From: Trichoplusia ni
Taxonomy: Eukaryota > Arthropoda > Insecta > Lepidoptera > Noctuidae
Length of the DNA: 64,000 bases
Direction of reading: 5' to 3'
Assembly: GCF_003590095.1 (NCBI RefSeq)
Contig: NC_039499.1
Coordinates: 3,348,001 to 3,412,000 of the forward strand
Shown here: positions 60,001 through 64,000 of the stretch, in pieces
Position numbering within the stretch: the stretch's first letter is position 1
How the letters are laid out: every line of letters begins with the position of its first letter
The notes under the pieces: generated by a model
Database searches by the model: none
Told to the model about the DNA's origin: nothing
What the model saw: the letters and a program-made list of their open reading frames with translations, nothing else
Made by a program: the position numbers and the translations under genes

Positions 60001-62139
60001 CACCTCAATTGGAATAATGCCTTTGTTTTTCTGAGACATACTGGAATCTTTAAATATTGGTGAAGAAGGCGCATTGGCATTGAGTACTGTCTGTGATCCC
60101 AGAACGACCCCAGACTCGATATCATCCTGGTAAATAAATAAAAAAATTACCTCGTATAATATTATGTTAATTAAAGTTACTATAAAAATATAACACATAA
60201 ATATACTTTTTTATTAAGAACTTCAATTTCAGTATTTGAATTACGAAGTTCCTGATCTGAGAAATGTATATCAGAGTCATAAGGATTATCAAGTCCATCC
60301 AAAGTTGGGCCAAGTAACATTTCCACTTGTCCTTGAAGTGGTCCTGGTGGTGGAATGTCAGGCTTGCCTCCTCCTGCAAAGAAACACAATACTTAGCACG
60401 ACTTCTCGGAATAAATCTATACACTTTTCTTTTTAAAAACGACTATTGCTCTAAGGAATTTAATCCCTGTGTCGTTGGGTTTCTCAAACATACAATTCAC
60501 ATGCAAAAAGACACCCAGACTCAGAACAAGCATTTGTGAATCACTCAAAATAATGCTTGTACTACGCGGGAATCGAACCCACGACACGCGGCGCACAGTG
60601 GGTTTGGCGTGATGACCTTAACCACTCGGCTATACCGTACAAGCATTGGATGTGCCTAGCTGTAGCATATTGTGTTCTTCTTGTTTTCAGGCCTAGCTAG
60701 TTCATGTTTTAAAACAAATAGCTGTGTCACCTACCAGTTAAAAAAATATTTTTTTTGGCAGCGGCTTTGTCTTTCCGTGTGGTGCGTTTGATGTTGTCCC
60801 AGCAGGTTTTTAATTGCTCAACGTGACGCACGTGAAAAGAACTTAAACAATTAAATTCTTCTGCCAGTTTCTTCCACCCTTCATTTTTCGTTGCACTGGT
60901 CACGGCATCCGTTTTTTTATTTTCCACGATATCCTTATGCCGTGAAATTAATTCTATCAGGAGTTCTTTTTCGTGTGTGGTAAAATTCGGTCCACGTGTC
61001 TTCTTCGACATTTTTTTATTTCAAAAAATCGCGAAAAAATTACACCGCAACAAACCGAACACAACTAATCAAAACGTAAACAACACCTAGATACCTTGAC
61101 ATTTCATTTCAAACGACGTATTATACGACTATGTAAAATGTCGTCCAATTCCATATAAATACACGTCGGAAGCGAGCACTTCAATCTGGTTGCTTAAAAT
61201 AAGAGCGAATGACTTGCCCGTCATTCAGTTAAATGGCAGATTTACTAATGCCTTGTTAAATTTTTGCCGTGGGACACATGACGACATAACAGACCGTTAA
61301 CTATTAACAATCCATTAGTAAATGACCGATTATGATTTAACAAACAGAGTATGGTGAAACTGGACCTTATTATAAAAACATACAGTTTGACACATCGTAC
61401 TTAACATGCCAAATATACCGAACTGAAAATGACACATAACCTCCAATAATGCAACTCATTTATATTCCGGGATCACTGATGAAAATCATTCTATAATTAA
61501 CTAATTCACTAACATTTGAATGTATTACAATCTACATCACAATGAGTCATACAGCGAAGCAACAATTATGCGCGGAATCCACATATTTCACACGCACTCG
61601 TATTTGAGTTCGAATTTCTAACCGCGAACATTACCTGTAATATGCGGTTGAAATTCAGGACGTATGATTGACGACTAATTACCCTCGGTTCAGTCAAACA
61701 CACAGACCATTAGAAATTATAAAATTATTTCAAATTAAATGGTCATTAACGTCCAGGGTCCCACCATTTAACATCGACGTCAATGTATGAACGGCAAACG
61801 TTGCAATTGTAATATAAATTCCATTCATATTTTCGTTCAATAAAATGATTTACTACGGGTAACGAAAGCCTTTCCATACCGTAACTCGTATTACAGAAAT
61901 ATTTTTGTATGAACTTTATGCTTAAATATTGAGAAATTTCTTTTTCTGTTTAAACAGAAAGTGGCTCAACGAATGGGTTTGGATACAAGAACTCCTGTGA
62001 ATCTGTGGAAGGATAAAGCTCTGGTGGAATGCAACGTGGCCGTGCTGCACAGCTTCCAACAACATAATGCAACTATAGTGGACCATCACACCGCGTCCGA
62101 GAGCTTCATCAAACATCTCGACAATGAGAACCGGTTGAG
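45040..62139 (+). CDS. NOS: Nitric oxide synthase, oxygenase domain (partial: N-terminus in gap, reductase half beyond window)
   Basis: Seven exons: 45040-45142 (5' end in the gap), 46864-47026, 51605-51696, 52205-52346, 53510-53648, 57323-57497, 61958-62139. NOS oxidises L-arginine to citrulline and nitric oxide; the oxygenase half binds haem, tetrahydrobiopterin and arginine. Visible signatures: [23 protein letters not shown] with the haem-ligand Cys, [57 protein letters not shown] followed by EIGCRN with the arginine-binding Glu, [10 protein letters not shown], and [10 protein letters not shown]. Splice phases agree except in two places. In 45040-45142 the conserved reading uses one frame at both ends ([15 protein letters not shown]) and another in the middle ([15 protein letters not shown]). 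In 53510-53648 the frame changes after KLGWK near 53533, where the phases of both neighbours also require one more base. These look like indels in the consensus; decay cannot be excluded. The last intron contains a Harbinger element. Confidence 0.9.
57154..57264 (+). repeat. Diverged non-LTR 3'-end type repeat in a NOS intron
   Basis: AAACATCGCGGAAAAACCTC, AAATCACCAAGCGAGCGGGG and GAAGCCTGTTATCAGCACTG match the layout of 15653-15789. It ends about 60 bases before the NOS exon at 57323. Confidence 0.6.
57880..57903 (+). repeat. Left terminal inverted repeat of the Harbinger element
   Basis: 24 bases identical to the reverse complement of 61343-61366, beginning GGTCCAGTTTCACC. Beyond it the left end continues with AAAT and the right end with TGTTAAAT, so the match continues after a small indel. 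Confidence 0.95.
58063..59417 (+). CDS. HARBI1-like DDE transposase of the Harbinger element
   Basis: Two exons, 58063-58280 and 58514-59417, joined by a GTAAGT/CAG intron, give 373 residues with no interruption, close to the usual length of about 350. It acts on the terminal repeats to cut and paste the element. Catalytic acids are in [11 protein letters not shown] (D159), [10 protein letters not shown] (D236) and [15 protein letters not shown] (E272). A helix-turn-helix-like segment ([19 protein letters not shown]) lies at ~99-117. In known Harbinger systems nuclear import and target recognition need the Myb-like partner, encoded here on the opposite strand. The start ATG follows directly on the left subterminal region; no longer upstream frame is available. 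Confidence 0.93.
59585..61011 (-). CDS. Myb/SANT-like (MSANTD3-like) partner protein of the Harbinger element, frameshifted
   Basis: Minus-strand exons 61011-60735, 60373-60207, 60126-60004 and 59903-~59585, all GT/AG. Exon 1 carries the DNA-binding domain: [37 protein letters not shown] and [17 protein letters not shown], followed across the junction by [14 protein letters not shown], the usual end of this domain in insect MSANTD3-like proteins. Exon 4 begins [15 protein letters not shown], then the conserved reading shifts by one base near 59843-59846 to [20 protein letters not shown] and a Glu/Lys-rich coiled coil ([20 protein letters not shown]). In the unshifted frame a stop arises soon after. 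So this copy has one extra base, or the consensus is wrong there. The 3' end is uncertain because of a 12-base A-run. Function by family: binds element ends and assists the transposase. Confidence 0.8.
60428..60644 (-). mobile_element. tRNA-derived SINE, copy 2, nested inside the Harbinger element
   Basis: On the minus strand: A-box-like TATAGCCGAGTGGTTAAGG, B-box-like GTGGGTTCGATTCCCGCG, then a body with GAGTCTGGGTGTCTTTTTGC and a TTAAATTCC tail, the same order as at 29291-29480. It lies in intron 1 of the Myb/SANT-like gene, so it inserted after or with the Harbinger. Complementary 8-base ends (GCTTGTAC / GTACAAGC) enclose the tRNA-like head, but the arm structure is not that of a working tRNA. 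Confidence 0.8.
61343..61366 (-). repeat. Right terminal inverted repeat of the Harbinger element
   Basis: Reverse complement identical to 57880-57903 and followed by the TTA target duplication. The subterminal region (61270-61342) holds AACAGACCGTTAAC and related cores also found at the left end. Confidence 0.95.
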
Positions 62140-64000
62140 GTAAGGTTTTCTCTTTATATATTTTTCATTTAACAGCAAAACTTTACCTAAAATGACAGCT
62201 ATTTCACGTCAAATGAAAAACGACTCATCAAATTCGGGTGACTCAGTATGGAGTTTAGAGGTAACATTAAAAAATACAGACCAATTGAGAACCTCCTCTT
62301 TACCAAGCCTATAATAAAAGTACAATTCCTCGAGTCTGAAAGACATTCACTCTTTCTGATTTAAGACAGTGAGATATAATTTGGTATCAAGATAGTTCGT
62401 TTTCTGAGGATCCAAAAACGTCCATTCCCTTAACCCCATCAAACCCCCAAATCATGAGTTTCTGACGTGTTGGTATCGCAAGACGAATGCTTGAACAGTC
62501 ATAATACCTCATGATAGCTATTTATATAGGTACTAAATCGATCAAATTGATGGATGAGCATACACAGCGTAGGATGTACACATTATTTTAACTGTTTAGG
62601 GCGTTATTTGCTTTATTTATAGATTTTGAAAATTGGTTAAACTACATAAATCAGTCGTCTAAAACATAAAAATCTCAAATTATAACATACAGTGTAAGGG
62701 TACAAAAGCGGTGTATTGCTAATAGTGATATTTTCTAAACAACCTTTGGAAGGAAAGGAAAGATAGGTAGGTAGAGGACTGGTAGATTATTTTAAATAGG
62801 TACGTACATACATTAAATTATATACTTATACATACAAAAAAATAAATATGCTTATTTATGCTTTAGAATTAAAGTAAAGAGTAAGTATGTACCTTAATTA
62901 TTTATTAACCTTTTTAAAATACAGCTTAAATAAGCTTGCACAAACACATAAACTTGTTACGCAACAATTGTTTGCGATAAAATATTTTTTCACATTTAAC
63001 GCGACACGGTGGGTGCCGTATTCCGGCATTCGTGGTCGGCGGTACCCATAACCTCTGGAATAAACATAGATAATCAGATTAATGTCGTTGTGGACCAAGC
63101 CATCCGTATCCGGCGGTTAATGAGCAAATGAGCGCAATTTAACGCCTAATATATCTTTAAACTGTCATTACTATGAAGAAATTTGAAAAGGAATCTTCGT
63201 GATTTTCTTGGCGGTTTTGGTATGTTCCTAAACTTTGTTGGATGCAATATAATCCATAAACGTGTTTTAGTTGTAGCTTTTTGTTTTTATAAATTCTAAA
63301 GCTAACAAGTTCAAGAGGCTCCAATCTAAATTCTATTGATGCCATATTTATTTATACTTGTTTATATTATAGCTATTCAAAACTAATATAATAAACGAAA
63401 TTAAACCATCAAACCTTTATTGCCGTCGTCTTTATTACCGAAATCTCGTTTTAATGAGAGTTACAGTCCTGTTTTACTGTTGAGATAGTTTTTGACAGTA
63501 CAAGAAACTTTTGTTTAAGACCTATTTTACAAACAGTTTCTAAAAGTAAAGTCTGACTTTATTAAGCAACTGTTTCTATCTTCGTTTTATTACCTTCTTC
63601 TGTCATCTGTTATACCTATTTAAAAACATTAAATAAAATCGGTACAATTCTAGAATATTACAACTGATTCAACTGACCAAGCAAACTTGACATCTTCCGC
63701 AAGGCGTTATGACGCATAACCACAACAACTACCTATACTACCAATATTTCGACATTGTCGCGCCCGCTGTAGTAAACACATTGCGGATGAGAAAACTAGA
63801 CTTAATTACATGCAGACCTGATAAATGATAAAGCTGTCGGCACTAGAGCCTTGCAGATGTACGGTGTACTGATTGGTTAAGACCATGTGGCCAGAAGGAC
63901 GTGTAAACATCATTGTTTTGAACTATCGTGTGACTGTTTTGGTTTGCCGCTTCACTTTAGCGTGTGCCGTGACGTCATCTCATTAGTCTGTGTCTGAGAT
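62140..64000 (+). other. NOS intron running out of the window
   Basis: After the donor at 62140 no further NOS exon is recognised to the window end; the next expected piece of the oxygenase domain (a Trp-rich WIVPP-type segment) is not seen. AT-rich sequence with no repeat I can name; a short GC-richer patch lies at 63000-63055. Confidence 0.6.

Larger units (their letters stand above)
57880..61366. mobile_element. Complete PIF/Harbinger DNA transposon in a NOS intron
   Basis: A 3487-bp element with terminal inverted repeats identical for 24 bases (57880-57903 and 61343-61366; each starts GGTCCAGTTTCACC). The flanks are TTA on both sides (57877-57879 and 61367-61369), the three-base target duplication typical of this superfamily. 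It carries two convergent genes: a DDE transposase on the plus strand and a Myb/SANT-like protein on the minus strand. Less exact inverted similarity continues inside the ends, with repeated CTGTTA/TAACAG cores. It sits in the NOS intron 57498-61957 and accounts for most of its length. The intact transposase, perfect ends and exact duplication suggest recent insertion. Confidence 0.95.

Noticed and set aside
60550..60644. Functional tRNA gene with A and B boxes
   Set aside because: The arms do not fold into a tRNA and the unit continues into a SINE body shared with 29291-29480.
1..64000. CRISPR arrays, operons, riboswitches or prophage
   Set aside because: The window is an animal genome with spliced genes; no such repeat-spacer pattern or structure is present.

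Overview
This is an AT-rich, intron-rich eukaryotic window from an insect, most probably a moth or butterfly. The evidence is the dense set of short interspersed repeats I recognise from Lepidoptera (GTTGCCCGCGACTTCGTC-type, CCTAGCCTTTTCCCAACTATG-type, tRNA-headed SINEs), the insect nitric oxide synthase, and a MSANTD3-like protein inside a Harbinger element. All genes were assembled by hand from exon fragments with GT/AG junctions and reading-frame continuity. There is no prokaryotic content.

Layout. (1) 3.3-8.7 kb, minus strand: SDR-A, a five-exon short-chain dehydrogenase/reductase of the 15-hydroxyprostaglandin-dehydrogenase-like insect type, with a decayed second copy of part of exon 2 in intron 2. 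(2) 19.1-26.7 kb, plus strand: the last eleven exons (944 residues) of a large CUB-domain, LDL-receptor class A, single-pass membrane protein; its 5' exons were not found. A perfect 48-bp tandem duplication gives its last exon two splice acceptors. (3) 31.0-33.3 kb and 37.0-41.5 kb, minus strand: SDR-B and SDR-C, paralogues of SDR-A with the same five-exon plan (270, 270 and 274 aa). (4) 43.7 kb to beyond 62.1 kb, plus strand: nitric oxide synthase (NOS). Seven exons of the oxygenase domain are visible; the 5' part falls in a gap of exactly 1000 N and the reductase half lies beyond the window. (5) 57,880-61,366: a complete PIF/Harbinger DNA transposon in a NOS intron, with 24-bp perfect terminal repeats, a TTA target duplication, an intact DDE transposase and a convergent Myb/SANT-like partner gene that carries one frameshift. 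A tRNA-derived SINE sits inside that partner gene.

How the pieces relate. The three SDRs are one duplicated family interrupted by an unrelated opposite-strand receptor-like gene. The oxidoreductases probably act on small hydrophobic alcohols or ketones with NAD(H); the substrate cannot be read from sequence. NOS makes nitric oxide from arginine. Nothing in the sequence links the SDRs, the CUB protein and NOS functionally. Apparent frameshifts occur in NOS (two beside the gap, one in a later exon) and in the Harbinger partner gene, while the SDR and CUB exons are clean, so either local consensus error or decay must be considered for those two.
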